Source of the DNA: Chlorogloeopsis sp038404745
GTDB lineage: Bacteria > Cyanobacteriota > Cyanobacteriia > Cyanobacteriales > Nostocaceae
Length of the DNA: 64,000 nucleotides
NCBI RefSeq assembly: GCF_038404745.2
Contig: NZ_JAYKTT020000053.1
Location: forward strand, 1 to 64,000
Reading direction: 5' to 3'
Shown: in pieces, positions 35,944 through 45,648 of the stretch
Layout: every line of letters starts with the position of its first letter
Numbering within the stretch: the first letter of the stretch is position 1
Notes under the pieces: generated by a model
The model's input: the letters and a program-made list of their open reading frames with translations, nothing else
The model's database searches: none
Told to the model about the DNA's origin: nothing
Translations under genes and position numbers: made by a program

Positions 35944-36921
35944 ATGAGGCTAGATATTAAAGTGATGCTTATGGGTAGTAGGCAAGAATGGAATGAAAAA
36001 AAAATTCTGGTAATTGAACCTGAGGCAGAAATCCGAAATATATTGTTAAAAAGCCCCGGATCAAAAGGATTTTACATCATAGCTGCTGAAAATGGTCTTA
36101 TTGGTGTCCAACGAGCGCAACAAGAGTTACCCGATTTCATCGTAAGTGAAATTTTGATTCCCAAGCTCGATGGTTACAATGTGCTATCCACGCTGCGCCA
36201 CAACTTTGTTACAGCTATTATTCCTTTAATTTTTGTCACTTCTAAAGTGAATCGAGACGATATTCGCAAAGGTATGGAACTGGGAGCGGATGATTATCTG
36301 ACTAAACCCTGTACAGGAGATGAATTGCTTAGAGCGATCGCTGCTTGCTTGCACAAACGAAACATCCTCCAGTACTGGTATGCTAAACAGTCTCAAGCAT
36401 TGCCAGAACCATCACTAGCCGAACCTCATCACCAATGCCAAACATGCGCAGAACTACCACTAGCTGAATCTCATCAACAGTGCCAAACATGCGCAGAACA
36501 AATACTAACTGAAAACAGAAAACCGACAAACCATGAGTTTGTATTTCCGTCCGATCCTATGTTAAGTGAAGTCTTTAGTTTCATTGAGGCTAATTATCAC
36601 CGACAAATTACCCTCAGCGACGTAGCTGTTGCAGTTGGTTACTCCTCGACTTACCTTACTAACCTGGTGCGACGTCAAACGGGACAAACCGTTCAGAACT
36701 GGATTATTGAGCGTCGAATGGCTGCCGCTCGCACCTTGCTCTTGGAAACTGATGAAACAGTAGAGGAGATAGCTACCAAAGTAGGATATCACAGTGTGGC
36801 TCATTTCTTTCGCCAGTTTCGCCAACACCATCACACCAGTCCCCAAGCTTGGAGAAGAGAGCAATTTATAAGAGGAGAAGCAAGAGCAAAGGAATTGCTA
36901 TTAATATCAAAGGATAGGTGA
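35944..36921 (+). CDS. Receiver-AraC regulator with Glu in place of the phospho-Asp
   Basis: 325 aa. Receiver domain at about 20-140 (ILVIEPEAEIRNIL ... DDYLTKPCTGDELL) and AraC double helix-turn-helix at about 205-310 (HRQITLSDVAVAVGYSSTYL, VGYHSVAHFFRQFRQHHHTS). The expected Asp of the PDLIxSD segment is Glu69 (PDFIVSEILIPKLDGY), and the acidic pair near the start is reduced, so normal phosphorylation is unlikely. Between the domains lies a 15-residue tandem repeat containing CQTC twice (Cys165/168 and 180/183), which could bind metal or respond to redox. Upstream of, and same strand as, the tryptophan/indolocarbazole cluster; probably its regulator. Confidence 0.86.
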   Translation: MRLDIKVMLMGSRQEWNEKKILVIEPEAEIRNILLKSPGSKGFYIIAAENGLIGVQRAQQELPDFIVSEILIPKLDGYNVLSTLRHNFVTAIIPLIFVTSKVNRDDIRKGMELGADDYLTKPCTGDELLRAIAACLHKRNILQYWYAKQSQALPEPSLAEPHHQCQTCAELPLAESHQQCQTCAEQILTENRKPTNHEFVFPSDPMLSEVFSFIEANYHRQITLSDVAVAVGYSSTYLTNLVRRQTGQTVQNWIIERRMAAARTLLLETDETVEEIATKVGYHSVAHFFRQFRQHHHTSPQAWRREQFIRGEARAKELLLISKDR

Positions 36922-37547
36922 TTGCAAATAAATTTTGAAGTCATATATGCTTGTATTATAAATATATTTAATTTTTCTTAAGGAGTGTATGAAAATGACT
37001 TAGAAGTCAAATTTCAACTCATTTTTTGTAGGTTCATAATGGTTAGAAAATCCTGTGTACTAGTTCAGGTAATCTCATCATATTTGGTAGTTTCATAATA
37101 TCAAAGCTGAGTGGATAATCATTAAATTTATCAACAAGCAAAAAGTGACCTAAAAAGCCTGATTAAATATAGTGGCAGTGTAGGATTTATTGTTGGTTGG
37201 GATTATTAATCAAGGTTGAACTTTCAATATTTGTGGACTTGACAATATAGATAAACCATTGAATTTATGCAACTAATGAGAAGTAGAGTTGCATATGCAA
37301 ATTTGTAGCTAAACAATTGCAAAGCTACTTACTGTTAAGGCTTTTAGTTAAATAACACAACTGCATTGACAAGGCACGTGAAACAGTGCAGGGTTTTGGC
37401 TCTAAAAATTCATCTCCATACAAATACTCTCTGAGATAGACAAGAGATTTAGTTATATTCACTTAGGAAAATTATCAATTTTAATTCTAGATAATTTGTC
37501 TGAGTTGTAAATACCATTATTGACAATATATTCAAGGAGCGTAATTA
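36922..37547. other. Intergenic region upstream of the biosynthetic cluster
   Basis: 626 bp between the regulator and aroF, expected to hold the cluster promoter. TTGACAATATA occurs twice (about 37240 and 37520); the first, followed 17 bp later by AATTTA, is a possible promoter. No attenuator-type Trp-codon leader found. Confidence 0.35.
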
Positions 37548-38651
37548 ATGATTATTGTCATGGGAAACAAAAGCCCAATAGAAGAAATTCAGCGAGTTAG
37601 CGAAGAACTAAGTATTTGGGATGTTACACTAGAAAAATCTATTGGAAAACACAAAGTAGTTATTGGCGTAGTAGGTGATACAGAGGCAATAGATCCCAAA
37701 CAAATTCAAAATTTAAGCCCTTTTATTGAACAGGTTTTACGGGTGAAAAAACCCTTTAAACGGGCAAGTTTAGAATTCCGTTATGGAGAACCCACAGAGA
37801 TAGTTGTACCAACCCCAAATGGATCTATAACTTTTGGTCAAAACCACCCTTTAGTCATTGTCGCCGGGCCGTGTTCTGTAGAAAACGAAGAGATGATAGT
37901 AGAAACAGCGCTGAGAGTAAGAGCCGCAGGAGCGCAGTTTCTCAGAGGAGGAGCCTACAAACCCCGTACCTCACCTTATGCTTTCCAAGGACACGGTGAG
38001 AGTGCGCTATCGCTATTAGCAAAAGCTCGCCTCGTTTCAGGTTTAGGAATTATTACAGAAGTCATGGATACAAGTGACTTAGATAAGGTTGCATCTGTGG
38101 CAGACATAGTGCAAATTGGTGCTCGAAATATGCAGAATTTCTCCCTATTGAAAAAAGTAGGTGCAACGGGTAAGCCAGTGTTGCTCAAGCGTGGTCTGTC
38201 AGCAACTATTGAAGAGTGGTTGATGGCAGCCGAGTACATTCTAGATACTGGTAATCCCAACGTAATTTTGTGCGAGCGGGGGATTCGTTGTTTTGATCGA
38301 CAGTATACCCGCAATACATTAGATATATCTGCAATTCCGGTATTGCGATCGCTCACGCACTTACCTATCATGATTGATCCCAGCCATGCTACTGGTAAAG
38401 CAGAATATGTGTCTACCATGGCGATGGCTGCAATAGCTGCTGGCACAGATTCGCTGATGATTGAGGTTCATCCCAACCCAGCTAAGGCACTCTCAGATGG
38501 GCCTCAATCTTTGACAGTGGAAGGATTTGAACAATTTATGCAGGAGATGGCTGGTTTGGGCAGATTCTTCGGTCGTTGGACTCAAGATTACAACACATCT
38601 GCAACATTATCGCTACAAGTTTCTTCCACCACAGCTATTTTCTCTGGCTAA
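37548..38651 (+). CDS. aroF: 3-deoxy-7-phosphoheptulonate synthase (DAHP synthase, type I-beta)
   Basis: First enzyme of the shikimate pathway: PEP + erythrose-4-P to DAHP. 367 aa. The N-terminal ~75 residues form the ferredoxin-like regulatory domain of the I-beta group. The catalytic barrel shows VIVAGPCSVENEE, FLRGGAYKPRTSPYAFQG, and PIMIDPSHATGK. ATG start preceded by AAGGAG at about 37532. It opens a run of tryptophan genes on the same strand, so it is probably a pathway-dedicated extra copy that boosts chorismate supply, as in scytonemin clusters. The last ~20 residues form an unusual Ser/Thr-rich tail. Confidence 0.94.
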   Translation: MIIVMGNKSPIEEIQRVSEELSIWDVTLEKSIGKHKVVIGVVGDTEAIDPKQIQNLSPFIEQVLRVKKPFKRASLEFRYGEPTEIVVPTPNGSITFGQNHPLVIVAGPCSVENEEMIVETALRVRAAGAQFLRGGAYKPRTSPYAFQGHGESALSLLAKARLVSGLGIITEVMDTSDLDKVASVADIVQIGARNMQNFSLLKKVGATGKPVLLKRGLSATIEEWLMAAEYILDTGNPNVILCERGIRCFDRQYTRNTLDISAIPVLRSLTHLPIMIDPSHATGKAEYVSTMAMAAIAAGTDSLMIEVHPNPAKALSDGPQSLTVEGFEQFMQEMAGLGRFFGRWTQDYNTSATLSLQVSSTTAIFSG

Positions 38652-38816
38652 TCCATGTCTGCACTGACTAGGTGTGCAGCATGAGAAGAAAATTCTAGAT
38701 TAACACAGCACCCTTAGTTTGGGAATTTAGACAAAACTAAAACTTTCAAGGAGTAGAACACAAGATGATTGCAGTCTAACTGCACGCTTTCTCAAAAAGT
38801 TTTCGAGGAATTATCA

Positions 38817-41015
38817 ATGTATTTGAATACTCATTGCTACAAAACTAAAGGCGAAATTTTTGTTTCTCGCTCCGTGACTAAAACTTCAATGGAGACTGCG
38901 ATTGAAGAAGTTCTGTTGCGTCTTGATTCTCAACGTGGAGGGTTGCTAAAAAGTAGCTACGAATATCCAGGGCGGTATAAGAGGTGGGCGATCGGTTTTG
39001 TCAATCCACCCCTAGAAATTGCCACTCGCGACAACAATTTCACACTCACAGCCCATAATGAGCGGGGTATGGTGCTGCTAGAGTATCTGGCAGAACGTCT
39101 ACACAATTTAGCCCAACTTCAGGGAGTAACCTGGAAAATTAATCGTATAACTGGCTCAGTTCGACCAACAGAACGTTTCTTCTCAGAAGAAGAAAGAAGT
39201 AAGCAACCTTCAGTCTTCAGCATAATCAGAGAAATTCTACACACTTTCAGTAGTCCAGAAGATGAGCATCTGGGGCTTTATGGTGCTTTTGGTTATGACT
39301 TAGTTTTTCAGTTTGAGCAAATGCCAAAGCATTTGCAACGTGCTGAAGACCAAAGAGATTTAGTGCTGTATTTACCTGATGAATTATTAATTGTTGATTA
39401 CCATCAGCAAAGCGCATTTTGTTTGCAGTATGAATTCGTGACCAAGAATGGTAGCACTAGGGGACTGCCTCGCAGTGGTGAAGTGATTAATTACAGAGGT
39501 AAGCATCTCACCGCTACTCAAGTTTCCGCTCATGCACCTGGAGAGTATGAACAGCAGGTAGAAAAAGCACTCTCATACTTCCTTCGCGGCGATTTGTTTG
39601 AAGTTGTTCCCAGTCAAAGCTTTTTTCAAGCCTGTGATAAACCTCCAACCGAACTGTTCCGAACACTACAGCAGATTAATCCCAGTCCTTATGGATTCAT
39701 CTTGAATTTAGGTGGCGAGTATCTTGTCGGCGCATCTCCAGAAATGTTTGTACGAACTGAAAACAGACGCGTCGAAACTTGCCCAATCAGCGGTACTATC
39801 AAACGAGGACAAAATGCCATTGATGATGCTGCTCAAATCCTGAAGCTATTAAACTCAGGTAAGGATGAAGCAGAATTAACGATGTGTACTGACGTGGATC
39901 GCAACGATAAGTCACGGATCTGTGAACCTGGCTCAGTACGAGTAATTGGTCGTCGTCAAATTGAGTTGTACAGCCATTTAATTCATACAGTTGACCACGT
40001 TGAAGGGACACTGCGACCTGAGTTTGATGCCTTAGACGCATTTCTTACCCACCTATGGGCAGTTACAGTCACAGGAGCACCAAAACGTTGGGCAATGCAG
40101 TTTATCGAACAGCACGAGCGTAGCCCTCGGCGTTGGTACGGTGGAGCTGTCGGATACTTAACCTTCCAAGGTGATTTGAACACTGGTCTGATCCTGCGAA
40201 CTATTCAGTTGAAAGATTCAATAGCAGAAGTGAGGGTGGGTGCGACAGTTCTTTACGACTCAATTCCCGAAGCCGAAGCTCAAGAAACTATCACAAAAGC
40301 TGCTGCCCTCTTCCAGACACTTTATCAAGCTAAACTCAAAAGTAGTGATTTCTCAAGTAGCTTAGAAATTGAACATCAGCAGACCAGCGTAGAACCTGGC
40401 AAGCGTGTCTTATTAATTGACTATGAAGACTCTTTTGTACACACACTTGCCAACTACATTCGTCAGACTGGTGCTACTGTCAAAACATTACGTCACGGCT
40501 TTTCCGAATCAGTCTTTGATACAGAACGCCCAGACCTTGTTGTTTTATCTCCTGGCCCTGGTAGACCGAATGACTTTTGTATGACAGAAACAATCGCAGC
40601 TTGCATCAAACGGCAAATTCCCATCTTTGGTGTTTGTTTGGGATTGCAGGCAATTGTTGAAGCTTTCGGAGGTGAACTGGGAGTGCTTGGCTATCCCCAA
40701 CATGGCAAGATGTCTCGTGTTTCTGTAGTTGCGACCGAGTCTGTCATCTTCAAAAACTTACCACAATCATTTGAAGTTGGTAGATATCACTCTTTATTTG
40801 CTTTACCTGAGCGTCTACCTCAAGAACTAAAAGTTACAGCAATTTCAGATGATGGTGTAATTATGGGTATTGAGCATCAAACACTACCCATAGTGGGTGT
40901 TCAGTTTCATCCAGAATCAATCATGACTTTGGCTGGAGGAGTCGGTCTAGCAATTATTAAGAATGTAGTTAGTGTATACGCAACTAAAAAATCCTCCTCA
41001 GTTGTCGCTGCATAA
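38817..41015 (+). CDS. trpEG: Fused anthranilate synthase TrpE-TrpG
   Basis: Converts chorismate and glutamine to anthranilate. 732 aa. TrpE part (about 1-520): SPEMFVRTENRRVETCPISG, TMCTDVDRNDKSRICEPGSV, TGAPKRWAMQ. TrpG amidotransferase (about 535-730): LLIDYEDSFVHTLANYIRQT, PGPGRPNDF, nucleophile GVCLGLQAIVEAFGG and QFHPESIMT. Start: ATG at 38817 follows GAGGA by about 7 nt; a TTG 16 codons upstream is less likely. The feedback-site region near residue 37 reads GGLLKSSYEYPGRY, where fused enzymes usually show GVLLSSSYEYPGRY (recalled), so Trp inhibition may be relaxed. Confidence 0.94.
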   Translation: MYLNTHCYKTKGEIFVSRSVTKTSMETAIEEVLLRLDSQRGGLLKSSYEYPGRYKRWAIGFVNPPLEIATRDNNFTLTAHNERGMVLLEYLAERLHNLAQLQGVTWKINRITGSVRPTERFFSEEERSKQPSVFSIIREILHTFSSPEDEHLGLYGAFGYDLVFQFEQMPKHLQRAEDQRDLVLYLPDELLIVDYHQQSAFCLQYEFVTKNGSTRGLPRSGEVINYRGKHLTATQVSAHAPGEYEQQVEKALSYFLRGDLFEVVPSQSFFQACDKPPTELFRTLQQINPSPYGFILNLGGEYLVGASPEMFVRTENRRVETCPISGTIKRGQNAIDDAAQILKLLNSGKDEAELTMCTDVDRNDKSRICEPGSVRVIGRRQIELYSHLIHTVDHVEGTLRPEFDALDAFLTHLWAVTVTGAPKRWAMQFIEQHERSPRRWYGGAVGYLTFQGDLNTGLILRTIQLKDSIAEVRVGATVLYDSIPEAEAQETITKAAALFQTLYQAKLKSSDFSSSLEIEHQQTSVEPGKRVLLIDYEDSFVHTLANYIRQTGATVKTLRHGFSESVFDTERPDLVVLSPGPGRPNDFCMTETIAACIKRQIPIFGVCLGLQAIVEAFGGELGVLGYPQHGKMSRVSVVATESVIFKNLPQSFEVGRYHSLFALPERLPQELKVTAISDDGVIMGIEHQTLPIVGVQFHPESIMTLAGGVGLAIIKNVVSVYATKKSSSVVAA

Positions 41016-41152
41016 GAAGGCAGCTATGCAGGAGGCAGAAGGAAAAAGCCTCTTCAGGAGGAGTGTTACTGGTTGGCATTTTACATTTAATTATGTCCAC
41101 CTATTTATTTGCAGAATTTTTCTGAGTTACCATCTAACCACCCCGGTTCCGT

Positions 41153-42031
41153 ATGGATGTAAGTAAGAGTGTCTCTACCCTTGAAATTAATAACCCGGTG
41201 CCTGCACACTCGGTAAAACCGAGCCATATTCTTGAAGAGATTGTATGGCACAAACAAAAAGAAGTTGTATATATGAGCGAGCAGCTACCTTTGGTTAATT
41301 TACAAAATCAGATTAGTGCTGCTCCTCCTCTCCAAGATTTCTTGGGTGCCTTACGGCAGAATCCTATTAAACCTAGCTTAATTGCAGAGGTTAAGAAAGC
41401 CTCACCCAGTAAAGGAGTCATTCGTGCTGACTTTGATCCAGTTGAAATTGCTCAGGCATACGAGCGAGGTGGCGCTACTTGTCTATCAGTACTGACAGAC
41501 AAGAAATTCTTTCAAGGCAGTTTTGAGAATCTGCAAAAAATAAGGAAGAGTGTAGCACTGCCGTTGTTATGCAAGGAATTCATTATTGACCCTTATCAAA
41601 TTTACTTGGCACGAGTTAATGGAGCCGATGCGGTATTATTGATTGCTGCTATATTATCCGATCAGACTCTGCAAAATTTACTTCAACTCGCTCAGTATCT
41701 GGGCATGACTGCCTTAGTAGAGGTACATACTCTAGCTGAACTCGATCGGGTGCTGAGGTTACCAAATGTGCAATTGGTAGGAATTAACAACCGCAATCTT
41801 CAAGACTTTACTGTTGACTTAAAAACAACTCAAAGCTTATTGACAGAGCGTCGGGAAAGGCTAATTAGCTCAGGTATAACAGTCGTGAGTGAGTCTGGTT
41901 TGTACACATCCGCTGACCTAGCCTTTGTTGCCGAGGTGGGAGCCGAAGCAGCCTTGATTGGAGAATCCTTAATCAAGCAAACTGATTTAGAACAGGCAGT
42001 TAAATGTTTATTAAAACTTGTTAGTGGTTAG
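41153..42031 (+). CDS. trpC: Indole-3-glycerol-phosphate synthase
   Basis: Closes the indole ring from CdRP. 292 aa TIM barrel with LIAEVKKASPSKGVIRADFD, LSVLTDKKFFQGS, LLCKEFIIDPYQIYLARVNG and VGINNRNLQDF. A ~30-residue N-terminal extension carries the usual ILxxIVxxK segment. Follows trpEG by 137 bp on the same strand; the gap holds an AGGAGGCAGAAGG-type repeat. Confidence 0.95.
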   Translation: MDVSKSVSTLEINNPVPAHSVKPSHILEEIVWHKQKEVVYMSEQLPLVNLQNQISAAPPLQDFLGALRQNPIKPSLIAEVKKASPSKGVIRADFDPVEIAQAYERGGATCLSVLTDKKFFQGSFENLQKIRKSVALPLLCKEFIIDPYQIYLARVNGADAVLLIAAILSDQTLQNLLQLAQYLGMTALVEVHTLAELDRVLRLPNVQLVGINNRNLQDFTVDLKTTQSLLTERRERLISSGITVVSESGLYTSADLAFVAEVGAEAALIGESLIKQTDLEQAVKCLLKLVSG

Positions 42032-42136
42032 TAGTTAGTTGTTTACTACTCCTCCTCTCCTTGTCTAGTTGTCCCCTGTCTCCACCTCCCGATTTACCTA
42101 CTTATTAACTTTCATGACTTTCATTGGCTCATAAAA

Positions 42137-42961
42137 ATGACTTCTATTTCCCATCACTTTGAATCTTTACGAGCAAGCAATCAGTGTGCTTTGATTCCCT
42201 TTGTAACAGCTGGCGATCCCGATTTGGAAATTACAGCAGAAGCTCTACGAGTTTTAGATTCGAGTGGTGCTGATTTCATTGAACTTGGAGTTCCCTACTC
42301 AGATCCATTGGCGGACGGGCCTGTGATTCAAGCGGCAGCAACCCGTGCCTTAAAACAGGGAACCCGTTTGGCTAATGTTTTAGAAATGGCTCAAACAGTC
42401 ACTCGTAGCTTGCGATCGCCTATCATCCTTTTTACTTACTACAACCCAATTTTGAATTTGGGTAAAATTTCGTTCCTAGAACAAGCTGCGGCATCGGGAA
42501 TCAAAGGATTAGTGGTGCCAGATCTACCTTTGGATGAAGCAAGCGATCTGCTAGAGCTTGCTGATGCTGTCGGAATTGAAGTCATCTTGTTAGTAACTCC
42601 TACAAGTTCAAAAGAACGTATCGAGGCGATCGCTCGCCAATCTCGTGGATTTATTTACCTGGTAAGCGTAACTGGCGTGACTGGTATGCGTTCTCATCTC
42701 CAAATACGCGTTAAAGATGTACTAAAAGAAATCCGCAACGTTACAGACAAACCCATCGGTGTTGGTTTTGGGATATCAGGGCCAGAACATGCTCGTCAGG
42801 TAAAAGAATGGGGCGCGGATGCTGTTATTGTCGGCAGTGCTTTTGTAGAGCGTTTGGCAGAAAGCACGCCATATCGGGGGCTGCGAGCTATTAAAGATTT
42901 CTGTAGTGATTTGAAGACATCGATAGAAGGCGGAAGGCAGACGGCAGACGGCAGAAGGTAA
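42137..42961 (+). CDS. trpA: Tryptophan synthase alpha subunit
   Basis: Cleaves indole-3-glycerol phosphate to indole. 274 aa with catalytic Glu/Asp motifs ADFIELGVPYSDPLADGPVI and VPDLPLDEA, and GVGFGISGPEHARQVKEWGA. The last ~11 residues (IEGGRQTADGRR) are encoded by a GGCAGACGGCAGACGG repeat that has been read in frame, so the native end was probably slightly different. Same-strand partner of trpB, 130 bp downstream. Confidence 0.95.
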   Translation: MTSISHHFESLRASNQCALIPFVTAGDPDLEITAEALRVLDSSGADFIELGVPYSDPLADGPVIQAAATRALKQGTRLANVLEMAQTVTRSLRSPIILFTYYNPILNLGKISFLEQAAASGIKGLVVPDLPLDEASDLLELADAVGIEVILLVTPTSSKERIEAIARQSRGFIYLVSVTGVTGMRSHLQIRVKDVLKEIRNVTDKPIGVGFGISGPEHARQVKEWGADAVIVGSAFVERLAESTPYRGLRAIKDFCSDLKTSIEGGRQTADGRR

Positions 42962-43091
42962 GAAGAGTTCAAAACTCTGCGCTTCTTTGCGCTCCTGTGC
43001 GTTAAAAAATATATTTTTCGATGGCGTGCGATAAACCACTAGAGAAACCAAATTTATTTCACTTTTATTCCAGTATTATTCGGTAAATTCA

Positions 43092-44345
43092 ATGTTAATA
43101 AATACACAAGCAATAGAAGCTGCAACTCAACTCCTCAGTCAGCAACCCGATGCAAATGGCAGATTTGGTCAATTTGGCGGTAAGTACGTACCCGAAACTT
43201 TAATTTCAGCGCTGATTGAGTTGGAATCTGCATTTAAGCAGTACCGTATCGATTCACAATTCCAGCAAGAACTCCAGGCGCTGCTACGGGACTATGTCGG
43301 ACGCCCTACTCCACTCTACTTTGCCGAGCGTTTAACTGCTCGCTATGCTAGAACTGATGGCACAGGGCCGCAGATTTACTTAAAACGTGAAGACTTAAAC
43401 CATACAGGCGCCCACAAAATTAACAACGCTCTGGCGCAAGTACTGTTAGCAAAGCGTATGGGCAAACAGCGCATTGTTGCAGAAACAGGAGCTGGCCAGC
43501 ACGGTGTTGCCACTGCGACAGTATGTGCTCGCTTTGGTCTACAGTGTGTAATTTATATGGGCATCCATGACATGGAACGGCAAGCCCTAAATGTATTTCG
43601 GATGCGTTTGATGGGAGCAGAGGTTCGCTCTGTAGAAGCAGGAACGGGAACCCTCAAAGATGCAACTTCTGAAGCAATTCGGGATTGGGTGACAAATGTA
43701 GAAACGACTCACTACATCCTGGGTTCGGTTGCAGGGCCGCATCCCTACCCAATGATAGTACGAGACTTTCACGCAGTTATTGGTGAGGAAACTCGCGCTC
43801 AAGCACAAGAAAAATGGGGAGGGCTACCAGATATTCTCCTGGCTTGTGTGGGTGGTGGTTCCAATGCGATCGGACTGTTTCATGAGTTTGTCGATGAACC
43901 TTCTGTGCGACTGATTGGTGTTGAGGCTGCGGGTGAAGGTGTTGACACCCAAAAGCACGCAGCAACTCTGACAAAAGGAAGAGTTGGGGTATTGCATGGA
44001 GCCATGAGTTACATACTCCAAGATGAAGATGGTCAGATTGTTGAGGCACACTCAATCAGTGCAGGGCTAGATTATCCCGGAGTTGGGCCTGAACATAGTT
44101 ATCTCAAAGAAATTGGGCGTGCTGAATATTATAGTGTGACAGACCAACAAGCACTACAAGCATTTCAACGCCTCTCGCAACTAGAAGGAATTATTCCAGC
44201 ATTAGAAACTGCTCATGCGATCGCATATTTAGAAACTCTTTGCCCACAACTGGTCGAGAGTCCCCGAATTGTTATTAACTGTTCAGGGCGCGGTGACAAG
44301 GATGTGCAAACAGTTGCTTCGAGAGGAATAGGGACTAGGGACTAG
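43092..44345 (+). CDS. trpB: Tryptophan synthase beta subunit
   Basis: PLP enzyme that condenses indole with serine. 417 aa. The PLP lysine lies in LNHTGAHKINNALAQ; GRPTPLYFAERL, ETGAGQHGVATATVCARFG and the phosphate loop CVGGGSNAIGLFHEF are intact. The C-terminal RIVINCSGRGDKD is typical. Belongs with trpA; the following 140 bp hold CAGTACCC/GGGGACTAGGGA-type repeats before trpD. Confidence 0.96.
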   Translation: MLINTQAIEAATQLLSQQPDANGRFGQFGGKYVPETLISALIELESAFKQYRIDSQFQQELQALLRDYVGRPTPLYFAERLTARYARTDGTGPQIYLKREDLNHTGAHKINNALAQVLLAKRMGKQRIVAETGAGQHGVATATVCARFGLQCVIYMGIHDMERQALNVFRMRLMGAEVRSVEAGTGTLKDATSEAIRDWVTNVETTHYILGSVAGPHPYPMIVRDFHAVIGEETRAQAQEKWGGLPDILLACVGGGSNAIGLFHEFVDEPSVRLIGVEAAGEGVDTQKHAATLTKGRVGVLHGAMSYILQDEDGQIVEAHSISAGLDYPGVGPEHSYLKEIGRAEYYSVTDQQALQAFQRLSQLEGIIPALETAHAIAYLETLCPQLVESPRIVINCSGRGDKDVQTVASRGIGTRD

Positions 44346-44488
44346 GGACTGGGGACTAGGAATTTTAGATTTTAGATTTTTGATTCAATTCTAATCCAAA
44401 ATCGCAAATCCGAAATCCAAAATTTAATTGCCCAGTCACCAATCCCTAATACCCAGTACCCAATCACCAGTACCCGATCCCCAATCTT

Positions 44489-45589
44489 ATGGTTACAGTA
44501 ACTATCGGTGTTGAAACAAATTCCTTAAACAACGACTCCCCTAATTGGTCTGCAATATTGCAGCAATTACTAGACCGTCAATCACTTTCGGTTTCCCAAG
44601 CTTCCGACTTAATGTACGGTTGGTTGGCAGAAGCTATTCCTCCTGTAATGTCAGGTGCGATTTTAGCAGCGATTCAGTGCAAGGGAGTATCTGCTGAAGA
44701 ATTGCTGGGTATGGTCAAGGTTCTATACTCTCAATCCTTAAAAGCCACCTTGCGTGATCGCGTGGTTGGGAATTCATCACTCGTTGATACTTGCGGTACT
44801 GGCGGAGATGGAGCTTCAACATTTAATATTTCTACAGCTGTTGCCTTTGTCACCGCCGCAGCTGGGGTAAAAGTTGCCAAGCATGGCAATCGTTCGGCAT
44901 CGGGTAAAACTGGCTCGGCTGATGTATTGGAAGCTTTGGGTTTAAATTTGAAGGCCAGCACCAAGAAAACTCAAGAAGCGGTTGAAGAAGTTGGCATTAC
45001 TTTTTTGTTTGCACCAGATTGGCATCCAGCCTTGAAGGCGATCGCACCACTGCGAAAAGCACTGAAAGTACGAACCATTTTTAACTTACTTGGCCCTTTA
45101 ATCAACCCTTTGCGCCCAACAGGACAGGTTGTTGGTGTTAACAATCCGGCAGTGGTTGAGACTTTTGCTCAAGTTTTACATCAACTGGGAATTCGTCGGG
45201 CGATCGTACTTCACGGGCGCGAGAAATTAGACGAAGCAGGTTTGGCAGATAAAACTGACTTGGCTGTAGTGACAAATCAAAAAATGCACCTGCTGGAATT
45301 AGATCCTCAGTATCTAGGTTTCAACCCAACTCCAACTAGTGAACTACGAGGTGGAGATGTCCGAGAAAATGTGGAAATTCTCAAGGCAGTCTTGCAAGGC
45401 AAAGGTACTCAAGCACAACAAGATGTAGTGGTATTAAATACGGCTTTAGCGCTCTATGTCGGCGAAACAGTACCGAAGTCTAGTGATTATTTTGATACTT
45501 TTGCTAAAGCTGTTGTTCTTGCCAGAGAAATTCTTCACAGTGGGCTTGCCTGGAAAAAGTTGGAACAGCTTGCTCAATTTCTTCAGTAG
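44489..45589 (+). CDS. trpD: Anthranilate phosphoribosyltransferase
   Basis: Transfers phosphoribose from PRPP to anthranilate. 366 aa with the PRPP motif DTCGTGGDGASTFNISTAVA, KHGNRSASGKTGSADVLEAL, and NLLGPLINPLRPTGQVVGVN. Stop is 60 bp before the tryptophan oxidase gene. A trpF gene (phosphoribosylanthranilate isomerase) is missing from the run and must be supplied elsewhere. Confidence 0.95.
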   Translation: MVTVTIGVETNSLNNDSPNWSAILQQLLDRQSLSVSQASDLMYGWLAEAIPPVMSGAILAAIQCKGVSAEELLGMVKVLYSQSLKATLRDRVVGNSSLVDTCGTGGDGASTFNISTAVAFVTAAAGVKVAKHGNRSASGKTGSADVLEALGLNLKASTKKTQEAVEEVGITFLFAPDWHPALKAIAPLRKALKVRTIFNLLGPLINPLRPTGQVVGVNNPAVVETFAQVLHQLGIRRAIVLHGREKLDEAGLADKTDLAVVTNQKMHLLELDPQYLGFNPTPTSELRGGDVRENVEILKAVLQGKGTQAQQDVVVLNTALALYVGETVPKSSDYFDTFAKAVVLAREILHSGLAWKKLEQLAQFLQ

Positions 45590-45648
45590 AAAAGTAGAAA
45601 TGCAACAGTGATTCGCTATTTTGCCAGAGAATTCGGAGTATTTTGCCA

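Noticed and set aside
36962..36998. Tiny ORF MKMT after AAGGAGTG upstream of aroF
   Set aside because: Five codons without Trp, Phe or Tyr runs and no following terminator; no support for attenuation at aroF.
37548..45589. Scytonemin cluster
   Set aside because: A dedicated trp/aro block is also found with scytonemin genes, but no ScyA/B/C-type genes follow.
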